Shown piece after piece: positions 1 through 8,085 of a stretch of 64,000 bases of DNA (its first letter is position 1; each line of letters begins with the position of its first letter). The stretch is from Methylomonas methanica (lineage in GTDB: Bacteria; Pseudomonadota; Gammaproteobacteria; Methylococcales; Methylomonadaceae). The translations under genes were made by a program, and so were the position numbers. The notes beneath the pieces were generated by a model. That model was not told where the DNA came from. It did no database searches and saw nothing but the letters and a program-made list of their open reading frames with translations. Location of the stretch: contig LUUF01000019.1 in the NCBI GenBank assembly GCA_001644045.1, forward strand, positions 124,001 through 188,000, given 5' to 3'.

Positions 1-687
1 TTTATCCAAAGATAATTCCACATATTCGATAGCTACCTGCTCGGGAGTCTGATAGGCATCCTGATGCTGCTGGTAATAAGCGGTAATTTCTTCTTCGCCA
101 GGTTGCTGGCTGACCGGCGTTAACGGCACGGTCAAATATTCGACGTCGCGAGTTTGGTTCTGAATTTTAAAGAAGTTATTGATTTCCACTGGCGTCACAA
201 AGCTGCTATCAACCACGGCACGTTGAAACTGCTCCATGACCAAGGCTTTCTTGATACGGTTGACGAACTCGGCGGAAGACATGCCTTGCGAACCGAGCAT
301 AGTCTGATATTGAGTCTTATCAAACTTGCCGTCTTTTTGGAAATACTCCAGGGTTTGAATGAAATCCCTGGCGGTATCGTCGCTAACCAACAGGTTTTGA
401 TCCTGAACGTACTGCAACAACACTTCGTCGCGAACCAGCTTTTCCAAGGCCTGTTTTTTCAGCGTCTCTTCGTCGAACTTCATGCCCGCCAGATTTTGCG
501 CATACTGCTGATAGGCCTGATTGACATCGCGCTGATAAAACTCCTTGTCCCCTACCGACACCACTGGCGCTTCTTTACCGCCGCCAAGATAGTTTTGGAT
601 GCCCCACAATCCGAAAAGCACACAAATCAAAATCAATATGATCGATGCAAACAGACCGTGCACCTTTTCTCTAATCTCTAAAAGCAT
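1..687 (-). CDS. ppiD: Peptidyl-prolyl cis-trans isomerase D, N-terminal part
   Basis: Partial gene: it starts at 687 and runs off the left edge, giving the first 229 residues. An N-terminal hydrophobic segment (about residues 13-32) would anchor it in the inner membrane. It is followed by a SurA_N-type chaperone domain rich in Lys, Gln and acidic helices. PpiD is a periplasmic folding factor acting on newly secreted outer-membrane proteins at the Sec translocon. An AAGGA ribosome site sits 8 nt before the ATG. The position after hupB is the conserved gammaproteobacterial order lon-hupB-ppiD. The parvulin domain lies outside the window, so its catalytic integrity cannot be judged. Confidence 0.9.
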   Translation of the reverse strand, partial: MLLEIREKVHGLFASIILILICVLFGLWGIQNYLGGGKEAPVVSVGDKEFYQRDVNQAYQQYAQNLAGMKFDEETLKKQALEKLVRDEVLLQYVQDQNLLVSDDTARDFIQTLEYFQKDGKFDKTQYQTMLGSQGMSSAEFVNRIKKALVMEQFQRAVVDSSFVTPVEINNFFKIQNQTRDVEYLTVPLTPVSQQPGEEEITAYYQQHQDAYQTPEQVAIEYVELSLDK

Positions 688-743
688 AAACGCTGTCCTT
701 AAACAGTATTAAACCCGATCGCTTCAGGCCATAAAATTAACAG

Positions 744-779
744 GCAAAAAAAAACCTCGGACCATACGGCCCGAGGTTT
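744..779 (-). terminator. Rho-independent terminator after the hupB-tRNA transcript
   Basis: A perfect 9-bp stem (arms 752-760 and 771-779) is followed, on the minus strand, by a run of eight or more T. It lies 6 nt after the end of tRNA-Asp and before ppiD, so it probably ends the hupB-tRNA-Val-tRNA-Asp transcript. Confidence 0.85.
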
Positions 780-785
780 CTGTTT

Positions 786-862
786 TGGCGGAGCGGACGG
801 GGCTCGAACCCGCGACCCCCGGCGTGACAGGCCGGTATTCTAACCAACTGAACTACCGCTCC
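786..862 (-). tRNA. tRNA-Asp (GTC)
   Basis: 77-nt cloverleaf with a GGAGCGG/CCGCTCC acceptor stem, a GTC anticodon in a CTGTCAC loop, a TTCGAGC T loop and an encoded CCA end. It reads aspartate codons. It lies 6 nt after tRNA-Val in the same direction, just ahead of the shared terminator. Confidence 0.96.
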
Positions 863-868
863 AAAGTC

Positions 869-944
869 TGGTGGGTGCTGAGGGGTTCGAACCCCCGACC
901 CTCGCCTTGTAAGGGCGATGCTCTCCCAGCTGAGCTAAGCACCC
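869..944 (-). tRNA. tRNA-Val (TAC)
   Basis: 76-nt cloverleaf with a GGGTGCT acceptor stem, a TAC anticodon in a CTTACAA loop, a TTCGAAC T loop and an encoded CCA. It begins 13 nt after the hupB stop codon with no promoter-sized gap, so it is probably processed from the hupB message. Confidence 0.96.
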
Positions 945-957
945 GACTAAAGAGCGG

Positions 958-1230
958 CTAGTTTACAGCATCTTTTAAAGATTTGCCAGCTTTAAATGAA
1001 GGAATTTTTGCAGCTTTGATAGTAATCTCTTCGCCGGTTTGCGGATTACGGCCTTTACGCTCTGCTCTTTCTTTAACATCGAACGTGCCGAAGCCGACCA
1101 AGGCAACGGAATCGCCTTGTTTCAAAGCATCTTCTACTGCTTTGATAAAGCCATCTAAAGCGCGACCAGCATCGGCTTTAGTTAACTGGGACGCACTGGC
1201 GATTGCATCGATAAGTTCCGATTTATTCAT
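958..1230 (-). CDS. hupB: DNA-binding protein HU (beta type)
   Basis: 90 residues, the standard HU length. HU is a dimeric nucleoid protein that bends DNA without sequence specificity. The N-terminal helices ([11 protein letters not shown]...) form the dimer core. [21 protein letters not shown] carries the beta-arm entry, with the RNPQTGE motif and the intercalating Pro. [14 protein letters not shown] is the usual C-terminal helix. It sits downstream of lon, as in E. coli, but the 212-nt gap contains a good promoter (1351-1380), so it can be transcribed separately. Two tRNA genes follow on the same strand. Confidence 0.97.
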   Translation of the reverse strand: MNKSELIDAIASASQLTKADAGRALDGFIKAVEDALKQGDSVALVGFGTFDVKERAERKGRNPQTGEEITIKAAKIPSFKAGKSLKDAVN

Positions 1231-1350
1231 TTATTTCCCCTTAGGATGTCGTTGTATTAATTATGCTCAGCAAACAAATGCTTGGATTTGCCCACTAACC
1301 GGTTTTCCACCAACCCGATTTACAGCCTCTCCTGGTGCGAGAGGCCGACA

Positions 1351-1380
1351 TTTATATCAATCGCCTACAAGCGATGTCAA
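1351..1380 (-). promoter_or_regulatory. Sigma70 promoter for hupB and the tRNAs
   Basis: On the minus strand TTGACA (1375-1380) is followed after 18 nt by TATAAA (1351-1356). The -35 is a perfect consensus. The start would fall near 1344, leaving a leader of about 115 nt before hupB. Confidence 0.7.
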
Positions 1381-1389
1381 GCACTGAAG

Positions 1390-1424
1390 TCGGCGGAAGC
1401 CACGATCCTGATGGTTTCCGCCGA
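1390..1424 (-). other. Hairpin downstream of lon
   Basis: Arms TCGGCGGAA (1390-1398) and TTCCGCCGA (1416-1424) pair perfectly, and the stem can extend inward by four more pairs including one wobble. It begins 18 nt after the lon stop. There is no T run, so it may protect the lon 3' end or terminate weakly. The hupB -35 box lies 10 nt further on. Confidence 0.5.
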
Positions 1425-1442
1425 TTCGACTCGACTCGACTT

Positions 1443-3860
1443 TTAATGTGCAACAACACCCGGCTTTTTTACCTCCGCCTTGGTGGCGGCAGTTTCAGTT
1501 ATTTCAGTCACCGGAATTGCCGCAATCGGGGTGGGCATATGCTGTAAAGCTAATTCCAACACTTCATCTATCCAACGGACACACTTAATCGCCAAATTGC
1601 GTTTGATGTTTTCGGGGATCTCGGCGAGATCTTTTTCGTTTTCCGCGGGAATCACCACGGTCACAATACCGCCGCGATGCGCAGCCAGCAGTTTTTCTTT
1701 TAATCCGCCAATCGGCAACACCTCACCGCGCAACGTGATCTCGCCGGTCATCGCCACATCAGCACGCACCGGAATTTTGGTCAGTGCGGAAATGATAGCG
1801 GTACACATCCCGATGCCCGCGCTCGGCCCGTCTTTTGGCGTAGCGCCTTCCGGAACGTGGATATGGATGTCGTTTTTCTGAAACACATCACTGTCGATAC
1901 CCAAAATATCAGCCCGGCTCCTAACTACCGTAACCGCGGCTTCAATAGACTCCTTCATCACATCGCCGAGCTTACCGGTCGCTAGCTGTTTGCCCTTGCC
2001 CGGCATCACCGCCGTTTCAATAGTCAATAACTCCCCGCCAACTTCGGTCCATGCCAAACCGGTGACTTGACCAACTTGATCGTTGTCTTCGGCCATACCG
2101 TAGCTAAACCGCCGCACACCCAGATATTTATCCAGCGTTTTTTCGGTAACCGCGGTACGGCTTTTCCTGGATTTCAATAACAGGTCCTTCACGACTTTCC
2201 GGCAAATTTTCGAGATTTCCCGTTCCAGTCCACGCACCCCTGCTTCCCGAGTGTAGTAACGGACAATGTCCTTAACTGCCGCTTCGGAGATATGAATTTC
2301 AGATTCCGCCAAACCGTTGTTTTTGATCTGCTTCGGAATTAAAAAGCGCATAGCTATATTGATTTTTTCATCTTCGGTATAACCGGCCAAGCGGATGATT
2401 TCCATCCTGTCCATCAAGGCAGGCGGGATATTCATGGTATTAGCGGTAGCCACGAACATTACGTCGGACAAATCGAAATCAACTTCCAGATAATGATCCG
2501 AGAAGGTGTGGTTTTGCTCGGGATCAAGCACTTCCAATAGCGCAGACGCCGGGTCGCCGCGAAAATCCGCCGCCATTTTGTCGATCTCGTCCAGCAAGAA
2601 CATGGGGTTACGGGTTTTGATTTTCGATAAATTTTGCAGAATCTTACCGGGCATCGAACCTATATACGTACGCCTATGCCCACGAATTTCCGCTTCGTCC
2701 CTTACCCCGCCTAATGCCATCCTCACATACTTGCGGTTGGTAGCCCGCGCAATCGACTGGCCGAGAGAGGTTTTACCAACCCCTGGAGGTCCGACCAAAC
2801 ACAGGATAGGCCCTTTCAACGCCTTGACCCGCTGTTGAACCGCAAGATATTCGAGTATTCGCTCTTTCACTTTATCCAGGCCGTAATGTTCGGCTTCCAA
2901 CACCTCTTCGGCAACTTTCAAATCGTGCCTAACCTTGGTTTTCTTTTTCCAGGGCACGTTGACCATCCAATCGATGTAGTTGCGTACTACTGTCGCCTCC
3001 GCCGACATCGGCGACATCATTTTCAGTTTATTCAGCTCGGCCGTCGCCTTGGTTTTCGCTTCGGCGGACATACCCGCCGCGGCAATTTTTCTTTCCAGCT
3101 CTTCTATCTCGTTACTGGCTTCATCCATCTCGCCCAGCTCTTTTTGAATAGCCTTCATTTGCTCATTCAAATAGTATTCGCGCTGATTTTTTTCCATCTG
3201 CTTTTTAACGCGGCCGCGAATTTTCTTTTCCATCTCCAGAATATCGACTTCGCCTTCCATCAAGGTCATCAAATTTTCCAGCCGCTTGGCGACATCCACC
3301 ATTTCCAGCATCAGCTGTTTTTCTTCAACCTTTAAGGCCATATGCGCCGCCATGGTGTCGGCCAATCGGCTTGGGTCGTCGATACCCGCCAGTGAATTGA
3401 GCACTTCGGGCGGAATTTTATTATTCAATTTTACGTACTGGTCGAACGAGTTAATCGCCGTACGCTGCAAAACTTCCGCTTCCTGTTCGGAAATATTCAG
3501 CTCATCGCTCAACTCAATCACGTTGGCTGCACAGTAGTTATCGACTTCTTGATATTTCGTCACCGAGCAGCGCTGACTACCCTCAACCAACACTTTCACG
3601 GTGCCGTCCGGCAATTTCAATAATTGCAGGATATTGGCCAAGGTGCCGACTTTATACAAGTCGTCAAAGCCCGGCTCATCCACATCGGCCTGCTTCTGGG
3701 CAATCAACAACACTTGCTTGTCTTGTTTAATAGCGGCATCAAGAGCATCGATCGACATGCCTCTACCGACAAACAATGGAATCACCATATGCGGATAGAC
3801 CACCACGTCCCGTAACGGCAAGACAGGAATTAATTCATCTTTGGTATTTGACTCGGTCAT
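1443..3860 (-). CDS. lon: ATP-dependent protease Lon
   Basis: 805 residues, a typical bacterial LonA length. An N-terminal LAN substrate-binding domain starts at IPVLPLRDVVVYPHM. A coiled region follows, then an AAA+ module with Walker A GPPGVGKTS, and a C-terminal serine protease domain with the S680/K723 dyad (S680 in KDGPSAGIGM). Lon is a cytoplasmic hexamer that degrades damaged and short-lived regulatory proteins. The start is supported by a GGGAG ribosome site. A 175-nt gap with a terminator separates it from clpX, so it has its own promoter. A canonical sigma32 promoter was not convincing. Confidence 0.97.
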   Translation of the reverse strand: MTESNTKDELIPVLPLRDVVVYPHMVIPLFVGRGMSIDALDAAIKQDKQVLLIAQKQADVDEPGFDDLYKVGTLANILQLLKLPDGTVKVLVEGSQRCSVTKYQEVDNYCAANVIELSDELNISEQEAEVLQRTAINSFDQYVKLNNKIPPEVLNSLAGIDDPSRLADTMAAHMALKVEEKQLMLEMVDVAKRLENLMTLMEGEVDILEMEKKIRGRVKKQMEKNQREYYLNEQMKAIQKELGEMDEASNEIEELERKIAAAGMSAEAKTKATAELNKLKMMSPMSAEATVVRNYIDWMVNVPWKKKTKVRHDLKVAEEVLEAEHYGLDKVKERILEYLAVQQRVKALKGPILCLVGPPGVGKTSLGQSIARATNRKYVRMALGGVRDEAEIRGHRRTYIGSMPGKILQNLSKIKTRNPMFLLDEIDKMAADFRGDPASALLEVLDPEQNHTFSDHYLEVDFDLSDVMFVATANTMNIPPALMDRMEIIRLAGYTEDEKINIAMRFLIPKQIKNNGLAESEIHISEAAVKDIVRYYTREAGVRGLEREISKICRKVVKDLLLKSRKSRTAVTEKTLDKYLGVRRFSYGMAEDNDQVGQVTGLAWTEVGGELLTIETAVMPGKGKQLATGKLGDVMKESIEAAVTVVRSRADILGIDSDVFQKNDIHIHVPEGATPKDGPSAGIGMCTAIISALTKIPVRADVAMTGEITLRGEVLPIGGLKEKLLAAHRGGIVTVVIPAENEKDLAEIPENIKRNLAIKCVRWIDEVLELALQHMPTPIAAIPVTEITETAATKAEVKKPGVVAH

Positions 3861-3898
3861 TTCATTTGCTCCCTTGAGCAGCTCAAAACATTAGATGT

Positions 3899-3915
3899 CA
3901 TCCTATATGAGGATG
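3899..3915. promoter_or_regulatory. Inverted repeat upstream of lon
   Basis: CATCCT-ATATG-AGGATG, a perfect 6-bp inverted repeat with a 5-nt spacer, lies 38 nt before the lon start. On the minus strand it overlaps a weak candidate promoter (TTGTTT, 18 nt, TATAGG). It could be an operator or a leader hairpin. There is no direct evidence for either. Confidence 0.3.
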
Positions 3916-3950
3916 AACTCCCAGAAAACAAGTATCTTTAATTTCGGGCA

Positions 3951-3984
3951 AAAAAAAAGGGGGCTTTGCTGGCAAAGCCCCCTT
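3951..3984 (-). terminator. Rho-independent terminator of tig-clpP-clpX
   Basis: The GC-rich stem AAGGGGGCTTTG / CAAAGCCCCCTT is followed on the minus strand by eight or more T. It lies about 50 nt after the clpX stop. Confidence 0.9.
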
Positions 3985-4035
3985 CAATTTGATTATTTCG
4001 CCGGAATAACGCGAAGATGATTCAAAACGCCATAC

Positions 4036-5313
4036 TTAAGAAGCGTCCGAAACCACCAGCTTTTGTTCGGCTTCGTATACCAAAATTGGCTCCGAATTAC
4101 CCAAAATGACGTTCTCATCGATCACGACTTTCGATATTTTGTCGTTGGAAGGTAGTTCGTACATGGTATCCAACAACACGTTCTCGACTATCGTGCGCAA
4201 GCCTCTGGCACCGGTTTTTCTTTCCATCGATTTACGCGCAATCGCCGCCAACGAATCGTCCCGAAACTCCAACTCCGCACCTTCCATTTCAAACAAATGC
4301 TTGTATTGCTTGATCAAAGCATTTTTAGGCTGAGTCAGAATCTGGATCAACGCGGCTTCATCCAGCTCATCCAGCGTAGCGATAACCGGCAGACGGCCAA
4401 CAAACTCCGGAATCAAGCCATATTTGATCAAATCCTCGGAGCGCACGTCGGCAAAAATCTCGCCGACATTTCGCTTATCGTCCTTGGTTTTAACTTCCGC
4501 AGAAAAACCGATACCACCCTTCTCGGTGCGATGTTTAATGACTTTATCCAAGCCCGCAAACGCGCCACCGACAATGAACAGGATATTTGCAGTATTAACC
4601 TGCAAGAAATCCTGTTGCGGATGCTTGCGACCGCCTTGCGGCGGTACGGAAGCAACAGTACCCTCGATAAGCTTCAACAAGGCCTGTTGTACACCTTCGC
4701 CGGATACGTCGCGAGTAATGGATGGATTATCGGATTTGCGGGAGATTTTATCGATTTCGTCGATATAAACGATCCCGGTCTCCGCTTTTTCAACGTCGTA
4801 ATCGCACTTTTGCAGAATCTTCAAAATGATGTTTTCGACATCTTCACCGACATAACCGGCTTCGGTCAGCGTCGTGGCATCTGCTATCGTGAAAGGCACA
4901 TCCAGCAATCTGGCCAAGGTTTCGGCTAACAAGGTTTTACCGGAACCGGTAGGCCCGATCAGCAAGATATTGCTTTTCGCCAACTCGACTTCATTCTTTT
5001 TGCTGTTGCTGCGCAAGCGTTTGTAATGATTGTAAACAGCTACGGCCAGGATCTTTTTTGCATTTTCCTGCCCGATTACATAACCGTCCAACTCTTGCTT
5101 GATTTCCTTCGGCTTAGGCAATGCAACGCCAGCCACCGACATTTCGTCTTCCAGCAACTCATCCCTGATAATGTCATTGCACAATTCCACACATTCGTCG
5201 CAAACATAAACGGATGGCCCTGCAATCAGCTTCCTGACTTCATTTTGACTTTTACCGCAAAAAGAACAGTAAAGAAGTTTTTCATCGTCTTTACCTTTCT
5301 TGTCTCTACTCAT
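4036..5313 (-). CDS. clpX: ATP-dependent Clp protease ATP-binding subunit ClpX
   Basis: 425 residues. ClpX is an AAA+ unfoldase that feeds tagged substrates to ClpP. An N-terminal zinc-binding domain uses C16, C19, C38 and C41. Walker A GPTGSGKT follows at about residue 120, then Walker B VYIDEIDK and the sensor/arginine region near GARGLR. The pore loop GYVGED is present. It is 103 nt downstream of clpP on the same strand and is followed by a strong terminator. Nothing is atypical. Confidence 0.97.
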   Translation of the reverse strand: MSRDKKGKDDEKLLYCSFCGKSQNEVRKLIAGPSVYVCDECVELCNDIIRDELLEDEMSVAGVALPKPKEIKQELDGYVIGQENAKKILAVAVYNHYKRLRSNSKKNEVELAKSNILLIGPTGSGKTLLAETLARLLDVPFTIADATTLTEAGYVGEDVENIILKILQKCDYDVEKAETGIVYIDEIDKISRKSDNPSITRDVSGEGVQQALLKLIEGTVASVPPQGGRKHPQQDFLQVNTANILFIVGGAFAGLDKVIKHRTEKGGIGFSAEVKTKDDKRNVGEIFADVRSEDLIKYGLIPEFVGRLPVIATLDELDEAALIQILTQPKNALIKQYKHLFEMEGAELEFRDDSLAAIARKSMERKTGARGLRTIVENVLLDTMYELPSNDKISKVVIDENVILGNSEPILVYEAEQKLVVSDAS

Positions 5314-5416
5314 AGACAGACTCCACCGTGATACATTGCCTCGTCATGGCGATGAAATATATCAAAAACCAACATTCAAATCACTCCGCACTCTAGACGA
5401 GGCAACGCGACACTTA

Positions 5417-6052
5417 TCAAGCAATACGACTAGTCAATACTTTATCTATCAAGCCATAGTCAACCGCTTGCTGAGAGCTCAGAAAATTATCCCTATCCGT
5501 ATCTTGCTGAATTTTTTCCAGCGGTTGCCCGGTATGATGAGCCAGGATTTTATTCAATCGGTCACGGATAGCCAAAATCTCTCGGGCATGAATATCAAAA
5601 TCCGATGCCTGGCCTTGAAAACCGCCCAAGGGCTGATGAATCATCACCCTGGAGTGAGGCAAGCAATAGCGTTTACCATTGGCACCACCCGCCAACAACA
5701 GAGCCCCCATACTGGCGGCCTGACCGATACACATGGTGCTGACATCCGGTTTGATAAATTGCATGGTGTCGTAAATCGACATACCCGCTGTCACTGAGCC
5801 GCCGGGAGAGTTAATATACAAATGTATATCCTTATCCGGGTTCTCGGACTCCAAGAACAGCAATTGCGCTACCACCAGATTAGCCGAGTAATCTTCCACT
5901 TGGCCGACTAGAAAAATTACCCGTTCTTTCAGCAAACGGGAATAAATATCGAACGATCTTTCCCCACGGGCTGTTTGTTCAACCACTATAGGCACTAGAC
6001 CGCCCGCCGCTTGCGGCGCCATCATTTCGCTCATCACATTTTGGTTAAACAC
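5417..6052 (-). CDS. clpP: ATP-dependent Clp protease proteolytic subunit ClpP
   Basis: 211 residues. ClpP is a self-compartmentalised serine peptidase forming a double heptamer capped by ClpX. The catalytic triad is visible: S114 in [12 protein letters not shown]139 in [10 protein letters not shown] and D188 in DTDRDNF. A short propeptide-like N terminus precedes the conserved [10 protein letters not shown]. It lies 16 nt after tig on the same strand, so tig and clpP are probably co-transcribed. Confidence 0.97.
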   Translation of the reverse strand: MFNQNVMSEMMAPQAAGGLVPIVVEQTARGERSFDIYSRLLKERVIFLVGQVEDYSANLVVAQLLFLESENPDKDIHLYINSPGGSVTAGMSIYDTMQFIKPDVSTMCIGQAASMGALLLAGGANGKRYCLPHSRVMIHQPLGGFQGQASDFDIHAREILAIRDRLNKILAHHTGQPLEKIQQDTDRDNFLSSQQAVDYGLIDKVLTSRIA

Positions 6053-6068
6053 GTTTAGCCCTCATTCG

Positions 6069-7364
6069 TTACTGTTTTTCCATGACATCATCAAAACCAA
6101 CTGTTACGTCGGTGATTTTAGCCTGACTAACAATCCATGCAACAGCTTGATCTTCTAAAACCATCTGTTGCACATCATTTAGACGGGCCTTGTCGGCATA
6201 ATACCAGTTCACAACGTCTTCGGGGCGCTCATAACTCTTCGCCATATCATCAATTACCGCACGTACTTTATCGGCATCGACCTTGATGTCATTTTTTTGA
6301 ATGATTTCTCCCAGAATCAAGCCCAAGGCCACTCGGCGCTTGGCCTGACCTTCAAAAGCATCCCTAGGCAAATTCAGGTCTTCCAACTTTAAACGCATGT
6401 TTTTCGCGCGTTCGGCGTAAGGCTTCATCAACGCTTGAATTTCTTGATCGATCAACGCGTTAGGCATCGCTATCACGATGTTTTCGTACAACGCATCCAT
6501 CACCGCATTTTTCAACTTGTTTTTCAGGCCTTGGTTCAGCTCTCTTTCCATGTTGGCACGAACATCGGTACGGAAACTTGCCGCATCGCCATCTTCAACA
6601 CCATAAGCCTTGATAAATTCCGCATCGACGACCGGTAAAACCGGCTCTTCGACTTTAACCAACTCGATCTCAAACTCGGCAACCTTACCGGCTAATTTTT
6701 CGCTGTTGTATTGCTCTGGAAATGTCACTGAAAAGGTTTTGGTCGCACCGGCAACCAAACCTTTCAATTCATCTTCAAAGCCGGGAATCATTTGTTTGCC
6801 GCCGATTTCCACCTGGTAGTTTTCGACCTTACCGTCGGTAAAATTCTCGCCATCGGCCACGCCGGAGAAATGAATGGTTACCCGATCAGCATCCTGCGAA
6901 GCGCGCTCGACAGTGTTCCAGGTTTTCTTTTGCTGGCGCAGTTTTTCGATCATGTTATCGACATCGGCCTCCTCCACGGTTGCGGAAGGACGATCTACTT
7001 TTAATTCGCTAACACCGTCCAGAACGATCTCCGGATAAACTTCGAACTCTGCAATGTATTCAAAACCTTCGGTTTTTTCGGTAGGCTGAATATGCGGATG
7101 ACCGGCAGGATTCAAATCTTGTTGCTGCAGTGCTTCGAAATAAGTCGTTTGAATCAAGTCACCGGTTACTTCATTTCTAACTCTATCGGCGTAAAGCTTT
7201 TTAACCATGCTCGTTGGGACTTTCCCCGGACGGAAACCGTCCACTTTGACTTCGCGAGCGAGTTTTTTAAAGCGAGTTTCCATTTTTTCCTGAACCACGG
7301 CATCAGGAATGCTAACAGTCATTTTTCGGCTTAACTCTGATGTCTTCTCGACAGAAACTTGCAT
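6069..7364 (-). CDS. tig: Trigger factor, ribosome-associated chaperone
   Basis: 431 residues, the usual length. The N-terminal ribosome-binding domain has a GFRPGKVP signature close to residue 44 (the family motif is GFRxGKxP). It is followed by an FKBP-type prolyl isomerase domain (about 160-245) and a C-terminal chaperone arm. It binds the ribosome exit site through L23 and shields nascent chains. First gene of the tig-clpP-clpX group. tRNA-Leu lies 107 nt upstream on the same strand, an arrangement also seen in pseudomonads. Confidence 0.96.
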   Translation of the reverse strand: MQVSVEKTSELSRKMTVSIPDAVVQEKMETRFKKLAREVKVDGFRPGKVPTSMVKKLYADRVRNEVTGDLIQTTYFEALQQQDLNPAGHPHIQPTEKTEGFEYIAEFEVYPEIVLDGVSELKVDRPSATVEEADVDNMIEKLRQQKKTWNTVERASQDADRVTIHFSGVADGENFTDGKVENYQVEIGGKQMIPGFEDELKGLVAGATKTFSVTFPEQYNSEKLAGKVAEFEIELVKVEEPVLPVVDAEFIKAYGVEDGDAASFRTDVRANMERELNQGLKNKLKNAVMDALYENIVIAMPNALIDQEIQALMKPYAERAKNMRLKLEDLNLPRDAFEGQAKRRVALGLILGEIIQKNDIKVDADKVRAVIDDMAKSYERPEDVVNWYYADKARLNDVQQMVLEDQAVAWIVSQAKITDVTVGFDDVMEKQ

Positions 7365-7471
7365 TGCACTACCTCAAAAAATTAAAGATACGGTTTTATA
7401 TTTTGGGAGACCTGCCGGCGATGTTTAAATCTGGGGAACTTAAGGTCGTATCGTTACGAATAACGCAGAAA

Positions 7472-7555
<84 letters not shown>

Positions 7556-7573
7556 TAAATAATTGAACGCGGC

Positions 7574-7602
7574 ATTATAATCAGCCGCACCCTCAAAGAC
7601 AA
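7574..7602 (-). promoter_or_regulatory. Sigma70 promoter for tRNA-Leu (and possibly tig)
   Basis: On the minus strand TTGTCT (7597-7602), a 17-nt spacer and a perfect TATAAT (7574-7579). The -10 ends 18 nt before the tRNA 5' end. No terminator was seen between the tRNA and tig, so readthrough into tig is possible. Confidence 0.8.
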
Positions 7603-7624
7603 CCTTATATTACCGACATCCCGC

Positions 7625-8083
7625 ATGCATTCTTATCTTTCCCGCTCCATTTTCGGCATAGTTTTCCTTGTAGCACTCAACAGCGCGGGAGCGTCGGCAA
7701 ACGCGCTTACAGAGTTCAACCACCAAATCACATTTGTAGATCAACAACGTATCGTCTACGTGGCTATTGCCGCTAACGAAAGCGAACGCGAACACGGATT
7801 GATGTTTCGTCAGGCACTTGCCGAGGACCAGGGCATGCTATTTGTCTATCCGGATCAGAGCCAACGTGCAGTGTGGATGAAAAACACCTTGCTGGCATTG
7901 GATGTGGTGTTTTTATCGGGAGACGGCCGGATTGCAGCGCTGCTAAAAGACTTACAGCCTTGCTCCAAAGATCCCTGCAGGATTTATAATTCCAAAGTCC
8001 CGGCCAGATACATACTGGAACTGCCAGCCGGCTTTATCGACAAACACGCAATCAAGATCGGGCAAACAGTGACGCTTCCCTAG
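7625..8083 (+). CDS. DUF192 family exported protein
   Basis: 152 residues. Residues 1-27 form a Sec signal peptide ending near ASANA. The rest is a DUF192 domain, with the EHGLMFRQALAEDQGMLFVY core, the WMKNTLLALDVVFL strand, and a C-terminal ILELPAGFIDKHAIKIG segment. DUF192 proteins are small beta-rich periplasmic or extracellular proteins of unknown function. It stands alone between a divergent tRNA and a convergent topA, whose stop is 2 nt away. No function can be assigned from context. Confidence 0.9.
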   Translation: MHSYLSRSIFGIVFLVALNSAGASANALTEFNHQITFVDQQRIVYVAIAANESEREHGLMFRQALAEDQGMLFVYPDQSQRAVWMKNTLLALDVVFLSGDGRIAALLKDLQPCSKDPCRIYNSKVPARYILELPAGFIDKHAIKIGQTVTLP

Positions 8084-8085
8084 AC

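Noticed and set aside
786-944. tRNA genes as integration sites of a mobile element
   Set aside because: No integrase, direct repeat of a tRNA 3' end or foreign-looking DNA lies next to any of the three tRNAs.
983-1387. Plus-strand frames opposite hupB, lon, clpX and other genes
   Set aside because: They mirror the codon structure of confident genes on the other strand and have no domain signatures of their own.
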